Shown: positions 1 to 6,694 of the stretch, in pieces
How the letters are laid out: every line of letters begins with the position of its first letter
How positions within the stretch are numbered: the stretch's first letter is position 1
From: Rifleibacterium sp035352635
GTDB lineage: Bacteria > Muiribacteriota > Ozemobacteria > Ozemobacterales > Ozemobacteraceae
Direction of reading: 5' to 3'
Assembly (NCBI GenBank): GCA_035352635.1
Contig: DAOPYA010000156.1
Location: forward strand, 1-9,321
DNA: 9,321 nt
The notes under the pieces: generated by a model
Databases searched by the model: none
Seen by the model: the letters and a program-made list of their open reading frames with translations, nothing else
What the model was told of the DNA's origin: nothing
Position numbers and translations under genes: made by a program

Positions 1-1823
1 CCCTTTCTGGTTTTCTTTTCGCTGCGAACGACTTCATTACCGGCTTTCCAGCCGGCGGCGCTGAGCTCGTAAAAATCATCCTGCATGGTTTCAGCCCAGT
101 AATCCATCAGATGCTGATACATCGCATACTTGTCGGTGAGCGGCCGGTTGTCGTAATTCTTCAACAGACTCTCGGAAACCCGATGAATCTCATGCCTGGG
201 CCGAAGCCCCTCAGCCAGCGATCGGGCGTCGACCGCCGTTTCGCTTTTCCACTGCGCAAAAACTGCATTCATCTGCCTGCCGTAAGCAACAAACTCGGGG
301 TGATTGAAAATTGCATCTTTGATATCGGCATTCGCGACCTTGAGCCGGTAATAGTCAGGGCGGCCCGCGATTGGCTCTGCCAGATGCTTCTTGAGAGTGG
401 GGTAAACCGCCCAGTAATCTGCAAGCGCCTCGATGTCGCGCACCGGGATGCCGCCAAGCAGATGCGCTTCGATATCCTGAATGTCTTCTGCTTCCTGGCT
501 GTCGATGTAGCGCGGAATATTAAGATTGTAATCGTTTTTCGGGTCAGCAATTTCGTCTATGGGAATAATGCGCGCGTAGCCCGGTAATTCGAGGCGGTTG
601 GTGAAGGTATCGACGATTTTGTGAATATCCTGCTCGCGCAGACGGTTTTTGTTGCCGTCTTTGATAAAGCCTTTGCTGGCGTCGATCATGAAAATGTCAC
701 GGCGCCCGGCAGCATCTTCCTTGTCGAGGATTATCAGACTGGCGGCGATGCCGGTGCCGAAAAACAGGTTGGCCGGCAGGCCGATAATGCCCTTGATATA
801 ACCCTTCTGAATAATCTTGCGGCGAATGGTGCCCTCGGCATTACCCCGGAACAGAACGCCCAGCGGCAGAACAATGCAGGCTTTGCCGTTGGCTTTGAGC
901 GATTTGAGCAGATGCAGCAGGAAAGCGAAATCGCCGTTCTTTTTGGGCGGCACCGCGTCATAGCCGGCAAAGCGCTGATAGACGTCGTTGAGGGGATCGA
1001 GGCCGTTCATCCAGGCTTTGTGGCTGAACGGCGGATTAGCGACGGCGTAATCAAACTGCCTTAGCTCGCCGGTTTTTTCGTTTTTGAATTCAGGGTCAGA
1101 AAGGGTGTTGCCCTGCACGATTTCGGCGTCGGCATTGCCGTGCAGCCACATATTCATGACGGCAAGGGCGCGGGTGGCGTTATCGTTTTCCTGGCCGTAG
1201 ATGGTTATGCCGTGTGGTGACTCGTCGGCGGCCTTGAGCAGCAGGGAACCCGAACCACAGGTCGGGTCATAAATCGTTTCGGTCTGGCTTTTTGATTTGC
1301 TGATACCGATTACACTGGCCATGATGCGCGAAACTTCGGCGGGAGTGTAGAACTGCCCCTTGCTTTTGCCGCTTTCGGTGGCAAAGTGGCGCATCAGGTA
1401 TTCGTAGGCGTCGCCAAGCAGGTCATCGCCATCGGCGCGGTTGCCGCTGAAATTCAGTTCGGGTTTTTCGAAAATGGTGACCAGATTGGTGAGTTTATCA
1501 ACCTTGTCTTTGCCTTTGCCGAGCTTCTCGTCGTCATTGAAATCGGCAACGGTGATGACCCCGGTCAGCCCGTTGGCTTTGGCGAATTCGCCGATGATTT
1601 TATTGATTCTGTCGCCGATATCGCTTTTGCCCTTGTGTTTGACCATATCGTAAAAGCTGGCGTCAGCAGGGAGATGGATCATCGGGTCTTTTTTATCGGA
1701 AACATATTTCATGAACAGCATTACCAGCACGTAATCCTTATACTGGCTGGCATCCATGCTGCCTCTGAGTTCATCGCAACCGGCCCAGAGTGAGCTGTAT
1801 AATTCTGATTTCTTTACCGCCAT
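1..1823 (-). CDS. hsdM: Type I restriction-modification N6-adenine methylase subunit HsdM (partial, 3' end off window)
   Basis: The modification subunit of a type I restriction-modification system. HsdM binds S-adenosylmethionine and, with HsdS, methylates adenine at the recognition site. The frame is open from ATG 1823 to the window edge, giving 607 codons. SAM-binding motif I is DPTCGSG at residues 186-192, and catalytic motif IV is NPPF at 263-266. The N-terminal ~160 residues match the helical HsdM_N region (MAVKKSELYSSLW start, then YKDYVLVMLFMKYVSDK). At 607+ residues it belongs to the long HsdM class, whose C-terminal extension follows the methylase core. The start is supported by a weak GGGG Shine-Dalgarno (1830-1833) six bases upstream. 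No promoter is visible in the 45 bp before it, so it is probably co-transcribed with the DUF1016 gene. hsdS and hsdR should lie to the left, outside the window. Confidence 0.95.
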   Translation of the reverse strand, partial: MAVKKSELYSSLWAGCDELRGSMDASQYKDYVLVMLFMKYVSDKKDPMIHLPADASFYDMVKHKGKSDIGDRINKIIGEFAKANGLTGVITVADFNDDEKLGKGKDKVDKLTNLVTIFEKPELNFSGNRADGDDLLGDAYEYLMRHFATESGKSKGQFYTPAEVSRIMASVIGISKSKSQTETIYDPTCGSGSLLLKAADESPHGITIYGQENDNATRALAVMNMWLHGNADAEIVQGNTLSDPEFKNEKTGELRQFDYAVANPPFSHKAWMNGLDPLNDVYQRFAGYDAVPPKKNGDFAFLLHLLKSLKANGKACIVLPLGVLFRGNAEGTIRRKIIQKGYIKGIIGLPANLFFGTGIAASLIILDKEDAAGRRDIFMIDASKGFIKDGNKNRLREQDIHKIVDTFTNRLELPGYARIIPIDEIADPKNDYNLNIPRYIDSQEAEDIQDIEAHLLGGIPVRDIEALADYWAVYPTLKKHLAEPIAGRPDYYRLKVANADIKDAIFNHPEFVAYGRQMNAVFAQWKSETAVDARSLAEGLRPRHEIHRVSESLLKNYDNRPLTDKYAMYQHLMDYWAETMQDDFYELSAAGWKAGNEVVRSEKKTRK

Positions 1824-1852
1824 GTGTGACCCCGATTCTGGATGCGCTTTGT
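1813..1852 (-). repeat. 40-bp direct repeat, copy 1 (hsdM start region)
   Basis: This copy carries the first codons, the start codon and the GGGG ribosome-binding site of hsdM. It is 39/40 identical to 3018-3057; the one difference is G1826 versus A3031. The two copies are in the same orientation and 1205 bp apart, with the DUF1016 gene between them. Confidence 0.9.
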
Positions 1853-1868
1853 ATTGATATTTTGGGAG

Positions 1869-3008
1869 CTATTTCTCATTTTCGTCTTTCTTCATGAGTT
1901 CGGCTTCGATCGCCTCGATAGAGGGCAGGCTTGATTTTAATTCATCAGGAAGTGATTGAGTCAACTGATATTCTGAAACGCCCATAGGCTTGCTGATGTC
2001 GCTGAGGGCGTATTCAACTACCACTCTGTCTTTGCCTTTGCACAGGAGAATGCCGATGGTGGGTTCATCCCGGTCAGATTTTATCTGCATATCCACTGCT
2101 TTGAGATAGAAATTGAGTTTTCCGGCAAACTCCGGTTCAAAATCGACGGTTTTCAGTTCTACTACGACATAGCAATGCATTTTTACGTGATAAAAAAGCA
2201 GGTCAATGTAAAAGTCTTTTTTACCGACCTGTATGGGAACCTGCCTGCCCATGTAGGCGAAACCGGCACCAAGTTCGACCAGAAAGTGAGCGATGTGGTC
2301 TATCAGTGCTTTTTCGAGTTCTTTTTCATGATAATCTTCAGTGAATGTTAAAAAATCAAAAACATACGGATCTTTGATCAGCTCGTGGGCAAGCTCTGAT
2401 TGTGTTTCTGGCAGTGTTCTTGCGAAATTTGTTATTGCTTTGCCGCTTCTTTCGTAAAGGCCGCTCTCGATCTGATGGGTGAGAACGGCTCGGCTCCAGC
2501 CGTTAGAAATGGTTTTGTGAACGTAAAAGAGTGCTTTTTCGAGACACTGACATTTTTGCACAATAACAATATTGTGCCACCATGGTATTTGAAACAATTC
2601 TACGATTATCTGTTTTAATCCGGTATCTTCAAGCTGAGAAAGAAGCGATTGCCCTTTTGGGCTTTTTTCAGAAATCTTTAATTGCGAAGCAGGCTGCTTC
2701 GTAATTGCAATTCTTTCATAATAAAAGAGATACCATCGTCTGACCTGTTCAAGATTTCTCTGCGAAAAACCCTCCACGTCAGGGAACTCAGTCATCAGAT
2801 CGATACTTAACTGCTTGAGAAAACCACTACCCCAGGTTGCATTTTTTTGTTGTTCTACAATTGAGGCGCCGAGTTCCCAGTAAAATTCCAGTAAAGCAGA
2901 ATTAACCCTTACCGCAGCTTTAAGCTGTGCCTGACGAAACTTCTGTTTCAGCTCCAGGAGCCAGTTTTTATATTCTGTGGCAGAGCTCAATTCAGATTTT
3001 GCTTTCAT
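1869..3008 (-). CDS. DUF1016 / YhcG-type PDDEXK nuclease-domain protein
   Basis: A 379-residue protein of the DUF1016 (YhcG) family, often found in or near restriction-modification loci; its biochemical role is not firmly known. The N-terminal DUF1016 helical domain covers about residues 12-180 (EYKNWLLELK, then IPWWHNI and NGWSR). A PDDEXK nuclease-like domain follows at about 220-345, with candidate metal ligands D269 (FYIDLLFYH) and E284/K286 (VELKT). About 40 residues between the two N-terminal blocks (100-138) look like a variable linker. I chose ATG 3008 because family members begin at about this point and because its ATGA overlaps the stop of a tiny leader frame. The in-frame ATG 3083 adds 25 residues unlike the family and lies only about 6 nt from the predicted transcription start. 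The stop is 45 bp before hsdM, so the two likely form one operon. Confidence 0.85.
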   Translation of the reverse strand: MKAKSELSSATEYKNWLLELKQKFRQAQLKAAVRVNSALLEFYWELGASIVEQQKNATWGSGFLKQLSIDLMTEFPDVEGFSQRNLEQVRRWYLFYYERIAITKQPASQLKISEKSPKGQSLLSQLEDTGLKQIIVELFQIPWWHNIVIVQKCQCLEKALFYVHKTISNGWSRAVLTHQIESGLYERSGKAITNFARTLPETQSELAHELIKDPYVFDFLTFTEDYHEKELEKALIDHIAHFLVELGAGFAYMGRQVPIQVGKKDFYIDLLFYHVKMHCYVVVELKTVDFEPEFAGKLNFYLKAVDMQIKSDRDEPTIGILLCKGKDRVVVEYALSDISKPMGVSEYQLTQSLPDELKSSLPSIEAIEAELMKKDENEK

Positions 3009-3028
3009 AGCCAGGTTTTTACCGCCAT
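3005..3028 (-). CDS. 7-codon leader frame MAVKTWL, translationally coupled to the DUF1016 gene
   Basis: The second repeat copy preserves the hsdM-like GGGG site and start codon, so a frame begins MAVK exactly as HsdM does. It then reads TWL and stops. Its TGA overlaps the ATG of the DUF1016 gene (ATGA, 3005-3008). The DUF1016 start has no good Shine-Dalgarno of its own at normal spacing, so reinitiation from this leader is a plausible way to translate it. The peptide is probably a relic of a duplicated hsdM start with no function of its own. The bases are certain; translation is inferred. Confidence 0.45.
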   Translation of the reverse strand: MAVKTWL

Positions 3029-3057
3029 GTATGACCCCGATTCTGGATGCGCTTTGT
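3018..3057 (-). repeat. 40-bp direct repeat, copy 2 (upstream of the DUF1016 gene)
   Basis: Same-orientation copy of 1813-1852 with one mismatch. Identity ends abruptly after the fourth hsdM codon (GTA AAA, then ACC in place of the hsdM sequence) on one side, and at the bases past GCTTTGT on the other. This looks like a junction left by insertion or tandem duplication. Confidence 0.9.
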
Positions 3058-3095
3058 CTTTTTTCGCTGCCTTCAATTCTCATTGCCTGGTTAGA

Positions 3096-3124
3096 AATAT
3101 ACTACAATCAGGCTTATTGGGCAA
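3096..3124 (-). promoter_or_regulatory. Candidate sigma70-type promoter for the DUF1016-hsdM operon
   Basis: On the minus strand there is a -35 box TTGCCC (3119-3124), a 17-bp spacer and a -10 box TATATT (3096-3101). Transcription would start near 3089. That leaves almost no leader before ATG 3083, but a normal one before the leader frame at 3028. This supports the downstream start for the DUF1016 protein. Confidence 0.5.
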
Positions 3125-3127
3125 AGA

Positions 3128-3156
3128 TTGCAGGCAGTTTCCATCTGCTGTAATTT
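3128..3156 (+). promoter_or_regulatory. Candidate promoter for the decayed frame at 3185
   Basis: TTGCAG (3128-3133) and TAATTT (3151-3156) are separated by 17 bp, followed by a near-perfect AGGAGG Shine-Dalgarno (3174-3179) five bases before ATG 3185. It sits back to back with the DUF1016-hsdM promoter. The ribosome-binding site is clear; the promoter boxes are modest. Confidence 0.35.
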
Positions 3157-3184
3157 TTTGCCAAAACTAACATAGGAGGAAACC

Positions 3185-3559
3185 ATGACTATTTTCGCTG
3201 TGAAAGGCGGTCTTGCCAGTTTCAGGGCCTGGGGCAATATCGCTGTTGCAGAGCACGCAATGCTGGCAAATTAAAAGCAAGAAGACATGGCATATTTCGT
3301 GGCAAGTATCAGAGTGATGGTTTCAGACCCATGAAGTCTTGATACCCCGGTAAATGCGCAGAAGCTGGGCCTTTGTAGCCACGCTCACCTGAAAAGTCGG
3401 CGCGAAAATTTCGCATTCGGGCAGATGATCGTGACTTCTGCCATTGCCAGCAAGTTCGATGCAATAGCTGTTATCGCTCTGATCGATTACCGGAATTCTG
3501 GCGGCCCTTTCGGGGCTGATGCAGCTGAAGAACTAAAAAAACAGTTACTTTGCTCATAA
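3185..3559 (+). pseudogene. Decayed reading frame with strong RBS and two in-frame stops (unrecognised protein)
   Basis: One frame runs from ATG 3185 to TAA 3557 and would encode about 124 positions, but it is interrupted by TAA 3272 and TGA 3332. All three segments read like protein. The first is MTIFAVKGG...HAMLAN (29 residues). The second is a 19-residue stretch containing AYFVASIRVM. The last is 74 residues, containing SAIASKFDAIAVIALIDYRN and ending in EELKKQLLCS. I recognise no family. It may be a small gene killed by two nonsense changes. Alternatively the 29-residue first segment could be a true small protein, and the part from ATG 3425 a separate one. Its 3' end overlaps the convergent gene at 3554 by 6 bp. 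The same-frame continuity of all three pieces favours a former single gene. Confidence 0.5.
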
Positions 3560-4108
3560 AGCGCGTTCGACAAGCGAAATTACCGCGCTGGCAGTTTGAT
3601 CGTCTGGCTTTCCGGTCACACTTCCGACCAATGCACGTGTTCTGGAATATACCTGCACATTCGTCTGTCTGCGAACGAAGGCAAATTTTTTGAAGCCGTC
3701 GCCGTTCCAGTCGCATAGAACCTGCACATCTGGCAGTTTCTTTTTCAGCGAGGAACGCACCGAATTTTTCGACACGAAAAACGGCAAGCCACGCAGGTTA
3801 GCCATGCCGACATACCTGACCCGATCTCCCAGAGGGCCTTTTAAAAGATTCACCCATGCACGGATATTATCATCGGTTCGACGCTGGTCGCCTGCTATCA
3901 GCACAAGCGGTCGGTCTGATCCTGGCCCGGAAAAAAAAGAATCGTTTGTATGGGCAACTCTGAACTGGTCTTCCATTTGCAGATCGGGAAACATGGTTGA
4001 GGCTGAAGCAACAGAACCGGCAGCACAAACTTCACTACCGCAAAAAACGCCGCAAACAAAGAGTAACAAAACAAACCGGTGCGCGAATATGTTTATAATC
4101 TTTTTCAT
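3554..4108 (-). CDS. Secreted thioredoxin-fold (YtfJ/redoxin-like) protein lacking CxxC
   Basis: A 184-residue exported protein. Residues 1-30 form a Sec signal peptide: MKK, then a hydrophobic run around FVLLLFVCGVF, with a likely cleavage site near VCAA. There is no lipobox. The mature part begins FPDLQMEDQFRVAHT, then has a beta strand RPLVLIAGDQRR. This resembles the opening of periplasmic redoxin/YtfJ-type thioredoxin folds. No CxxC motif is present, and the only cysteine in the mature domain is C132 (VLCDWNG), so classical disulfide-oxidoreductase activity is doubtful. Function is unknown; a redox or stress role is suggested only by the neighbouring peroxidase. ATG 4108 gives the cleanest signal peptide, with an AAGGTGG Shine-Dalgarno about 13 bp upstream. 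ATG 4141 is a possible alternative, and ATG 4162 lies inside the predicted -10 box. Confidence 0.65.
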   Translation of the reverse strand: MKKIINIFAHRFVLLLFVCGVFCGSEVCAAGSVASASTMFPDLQMEDQFRVAHTNDSFFSGPGSDRPLVLIAGDQRRTDDNIRAWVNLLKGPLGDRVRYVGMANLRGLPFFVSKNSVRSSLKKKLPDVQVLCDWNGDGFKKFAFVRRQTNVQVYSRTRALVGSVTGKPDDQTASAVISLVERAL

Positions 4109-4157
4109 TTGGCTATTACAACCACCTTTCTTAAGAAACATCTTTCTTCCGGGCCTA

Positions 4158-4186
4158 AGCATAGCATCACCATTTTAGCAGAACAA
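4158..4186 (-). promoter_or_regulatory. Candidate promoter for the thioredoxin-fold gene
   Basis: On the minus strand TTGTTC (4181-4186) and TATGCT (4158-4163) have a 17-bp spacer, in the 114-bp gap after the peroxidase gene. It implies separate transcription from gpx and argues against translation from ATG 4162. Confidence 0.4.
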
Positions 4187-4222
4187 AGCCCGTTTATATG
4201 AAAATGACAACCTGGCAGCAGG

Positions 4223-4804
4223 TCAGGGAGTTTCCAGCAAGGCTTTTTCGATGACAGAAATGAATTCTTCATCTGAAGGCGATGTTCTTGAACCAAAGCG
4301 GGCGATAACCTCACCTTTGCGGTTAATGATAAACTTGTTGAAGTTCCAGCTGATGGCACCCGAATAGCCGGGATTGGTCGATTCGCCGGTCAAATGAGCA
4401 TAAAGCGGGTGTATATCACTTCCGGCAACTGAAATCTTTGCAAACACAGGGAAAGTGACGCCGTAACTGGTGCGACAAAACGTAACAATCTCTGAGTTGG
4501 TGCCTGGTTCCTGGCCGAGAAAGTTGTTGGCGGGAAAAGCAAGAACGCTGAAGCCCTTGTCTTCGTATTTTTTCTGCAGTTTCTGCAGATCTTCATATTG
4601 GCCGGTAAAGCCACATTTGCTGGCAACATTAACCAGTATCAGAACCTGGCCCCTGAAATCATTCAACGGCTTTATGGTGCCATCAGTCAATTCGAGGGAA
4701 AAATTCAGAATATTTCCGCCCGGCTTGCCACCTGAAACCCTTACCGGCATAGAGTAAATAAATATCAGAACAAGAACCAGAAGAAGTCCAGCTACTCGCA
4801 GCAT
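4223..4804 (-). CDS. Membrane-anchored or exported glutathione peroxidase family protein
   Basis: A 193-residue Cys-type glutathione peroxidase homologue that would reduce hydrogen or lipid peroxides; most bacterial members use thioredoxin. The catalytic tetrad is visible: C64 (NVASKCGFTGQYEDL), Q98 (LGQEP), and W153/N154 (SWNFNKF). C110 (EIVTFC) sits where the resolving Cys of the atypical 2-Cys class lies. The usual FPCNQFGGQEP motif reads FPANNFLGQEP, so the middle Cys is lost. Residues 1-20 form a hydrophobic segment (LLLVLVLIFIY) with a single Arg before it, so the protein is exported or anchored at the outer face of the inner membrane, unlike the usual cytoplasmic form. ATG 4804 has a GGGAG site (4814-4818) nine bases upstream; ATG 4828 lacks one. 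The next gene downstream is also a thioredoxin-fold envelope protein. Confidence 0.93.
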   Translation of the reverse strand: MLRVAGLLLVLVLIFIYSMPVRVSGGKPGGNILNFSLELTDGTIKPLNDFRGQVLILVNVASKCGFTGQYEDLQKLQKKYEDKGFSVLAFPANNFLGQEPGTNSEIVTFCRTSYGVTFPVFAKISVAGSDIHPLYAHLTGESTNPGYSGAISWNFNKFIINRKGEVIARFGSRTSPSDEEFISVIEKALLETP

Positions 4805-5164
4805 AATTTTTTGCTCCCGAATTTGCATATTTTAACAATCTACTCATCAACCCGAATATATCACAAGTCGTGACCGGAAATGGCCAGACGGGGGCGGTTG
4901 TTGCACCATTCGGCCAACCCATCCATACATGATCACTCAAGTTAAAGAAACCTCAAAACCACAAAAAACTCTGACTGCCGATCCAACCGATTGTTCAGCT
5001 GGTTAATCCGTCATCAAAAAAATTGGCAACAGCAGTATGACGAGAACGACCCGCCTGCACCTGACACTGCTCGCTTGCACCCGGCAAAATTATAAACCCA
5101 CCGTCAATGAAGTTATTCGCCCGGGCTGGTTTAACAACTGGATAAGATCGTGGCAACGCAGGTT
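4805..5164. other. 360-bp intergenic region between gpx and the Fic gene
   Basis: I see no convincing gene here. Both strands carry only short open stretches with no ribosome-binding site or family resemblance. The region contains copy A of the ~36-bp dispersed repeat at 5077-5112, and AT-rich sequence near 4840-4862 that may include the gpx promoter; no clean -35/-10 pair is evident. Confidence 0.6.
5077..5112 (+). repeat. ~36-bp direct repeat, copy A
   Basis: Matches 7231-7267 in the same orientation, with exact shared blocks AAAATTATAAAC and CCACCGTCAATGAAG, one substitution and two small gaps. The two copies bracket the Fic gene and the toxin-antitoxin pair. Confidence 0.8.
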
Positions 5165-6136
5165 CTATCCTTCGTCGTCAGACATTTTTTTATACCTGGT
5201 CATCCGGCCAGTGCCAGATGACTCAATTTTTCCATCTTTAAGGAGTTGCTTAAGATCTCTGCTGGCAGTTGCACTGGAAATGCTCTTGTTTAGCCTCATA
5301 TATTCTTTTCTATCAAACCAACCATTAAGATTTTTGAGTGAAAAATCTGCCCTCTTTTTATAGTCAATATTTCCAGGGCTTGATTCATCAATCGTCTTCT
5401 TTAAAGACTGATTAATAGCATCAAGCATGAACTCAATGAAAATGGTAGATTTTCCTGAAATATCAGCTTCAGATAAGCTCTTGTAGTATGATTCCTGATT
5501 ATTCTTAATCGTCTCTTCAATTGGTACAAATTCAAATATTGGATTTACTTCCATTAAAAGTCTGGTCTGCCAATATCTCCCCATTCGCCCATTTCCATCT
5601 TCAAATGGATGAATGAACTCCATTTCGTAATGAAATACACAACTTTTTATAATATCAATATCAGGATCGTTCTTAATGTAATCAAATAGATCATTCATTA
5701 ACCCCGGCACCAATGAAAAACCTGGTGCTACATGCTGAACCTCAGATCCTTTCAATATTCCAACATTTTTTCTTCTAAATTCGCCTGAAGATCTTACTAA
5801 TTCATCCATGAACAATTTATGTGCTTTCAAGAAGTCATTTATTGAAAATGGTTTAAACTCAGATAGTTTCTCATAAGCTTTAATGGCATTCTGGACTTCA
5901 AGAATATCTTTCTTTGGGCCGATAACTCTTGAATTCTCCAGCAACGCTGATACATGTTCAATATTCAGAGTATTGCCTTCAATAGAGAGTGAGGAATGAA
6001 TAGTTTTTATTCTGTTTTGTTTTCTCAGGCGGGCTTCGGGCTTAAGTAACAGCAAACTTTTGCATAAACCGATTGATTCGGTTATTTGCCCGTAAAGCAT
6101 CAAGATGCGGTTGGTAATATCATAAGGTGGTTTCAT
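5165..6136 (-). CDS. Fic-domain protein AMP transferase with N-terminal inhibitory helix and C-terminal winged helix
   Basis: A 323-residue Fic enzyme, predicted to transfer AMP from ATP to a hydroxyl side chain of a target protein. The catalytic motif is complete: HPFEDGNGRMGR at residues 176-187, with H176 as the general base. The self-inhibitory motif (S/T)xxxE(G/N) is present as SLSIEG at 49-54, upstream of the Fic core, which makes this a class II (self-inhibited) Fic. The C-terminal part (about 262-316: RADFSLKNLNGWF... TASRDLKQLLKDGKI) looks like a winged helix-turn-helix, suggesting autoregulation. Base composition is strikingly AT-rich compared with both neighbours, a sign of horizontal acquisition. 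No Shine-Dalgarno precedes ATG 6136, and the predicted promoter would start transcription at or beside that ATG, so translation may be leaderless. No separate antitoxin gene is needed for class II. Confidence 0.95.
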   Translation of the reverse strand: MKPPYDITNRILMLYGQITESIGLCKSLLLLKPEARLRKQNRIKTIHSSLSIEGNTLNIEHVSALLENSRVIGPKKDILEVQNAIKAYEKLSEFKPFSINDFLKAHKLFMDELVRSSGEFRRKNVGILKGSEVQHVAPGFSLVPGLMNDLFDYIKNDPDIDIIKSCVFHYEMEFIHPFEDGNGRMGRYWQTRLLMEVNPIFEFVPIEETIKNNQESYYKSLSEADISGKSTIFIEFMLDAINQSLKKTIDESSPGNIDYKKRADFSLKNLNGWFDRKEYMRLNKSISSATASRDLKQLLKDGKIESSGTGRMTRYKKMSDDEG

Positions 6137-6142
6137 ATAATC

Positions 6143-6170
6143 ATGATAGTATCATTTGATATTATTATCA
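6143..6170 (-). promoter_or_regulatory. Promoter and paired palindromic operators of the Fic gene
   Basis: On the minus strand TTGATA (6166-6171 region) and TATCAT (6143-6148) are 17 bp apart. They are overlaid by two inverted repeats that share half-sites: ATGATA-G-TATCAT (6143-6155, perfect) and TGATA-N4-TATCA (6157-6170). Binding there, perhaps by the protein's own C-terminal winged helix, would block the promoter. The palindromes are directly seen; the regulator is inferred. Confidence 0.6.
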
Positions 6171-6277
6171 ACGTGCTTGTTGCAAAGTTAAATTGCGTTC
6201 ACACAAAACCAGCTTTCCCAAAGGCACGTCGGTGATATTCCCGGCCAAATGCAAGGCATCAGTGGATGGCAGAGTGC

Positions 6278-6694
6278 TTATTTAAGGTCTTCTGGAGCGC
6301 CAAAGAGGGTGAAGCCTTCGGCTGAAAAGTGTTCGTCATAGGCGAAAGCGCGGGTGGCGCCGGATTCTTCCATCCAGACAAAACTGGCACAATCAACAAG
6401 GCTTATTTCGCGGCGGCCCCTCAGCTCAAGACGGCGAAAAGCCTTTTCGTGAAGACTTTGATCTACCCAGCAAACCTTGAATATCGACAGAAACTCGTGC
6501 TGAAAACTTCGCGCCGCATCAAGCCCTACCCGTGCCTGCAACAGAGCGATGGTTTCGAGAACGACATAACTCGTTGTGTACAATTCAGCCGGGGTTTCAA
6601 GAAGCCTTTTGAATGTTTCGCTGGCCCGGACGTGCATGTAGTCGTTACGAACCATAATCGCAAAAAAGGCGGAAGTATCGACAAACACCTTCAT
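6278..6694 (-). CDS. VapC-family PIN-domain ribonuclease toxin
   Basis: A 138-residue PIN-domain protein, expected to be a Mg-dependent endoribonuclease toxin of the VapC type held inactive by the antitoxin encoded just before it. The four conserved acidic residues are in place: D6 (VFVDTSAFFA), E47 (VVLETIA), D101 (LVDCASF) and D120 (AYDEHF). Length is typical of the family. ATG 6694 overlaps the antitoxin stop as ATGA (6691-6694), the usual translational coupling in these modules; the longer in-frame start at 6727 would lie well inside the antitoxin gene and is rejected. Target RNA cannot be predicted. The gene ends 141 bp before the Fic start, and no terminator is visible between them. Confidence 0.93.
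   Translation of the reverse strand: MKVFVDTSAFFAIMVRNDYMHVRASETFKRLLETPAELYTTSYVVLETIALLQARVGLDAARSFQHEFLSIFKVCWVDQSLHEKAFRRLELRGRREISLVDCASFVWMEESGATRAFAYDEHFSAEGFTLFGAPEDLK

Noticed and set aside
111..1793. Several plus-strand open frames opposite hsdM
   Set aside because: They are antisense shadows of the continuous HsdM frame, which carries DPTCGSG and NPPF motifs; none has a ribosome site or family resemblance.
2646..2670. GCCC-TTTT-GGGC followed by T6 on the plus strand, terminator-like
   Set aside because: Only a 4-bp stem, inside and antisense to the DUF1016 gene, with no plus-strand transcript to end there.
2685..2701. CGAAGCAG-G-CTGCTTCG perfect inverted repeat
   Set aside because: A 1-nt centre cannot form an RNA hairpin without opening the stem, and it lies within the DUF1016 coding linker; probably coincidental or a DNA-level palindrome of no clear role.
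3009..3083. 25-residue N-terminal extension of the DUF1016 protein from ATG 3083
   Set aside because: It has no ribosome site, sits about 6 nt from the predicted transcription start, reads the repeat in a different frame from hsdM, and does not resemble the family's N-terminus.
4202..4222. ACCTG-CTGC-CAGGT hairpin after the peroxidase stop
   Set aside because: A five-pair stem followed by an interrupted T-rich stretch is too weak to call a terminator.
4683..4940. Minus-strand frame from TTG 4940 (SDHVWMGWPNGATT...)
   Set aside because: It overlaps the peroxidase signal segment in another frame, has no ribosome site, and resembles no family I know.
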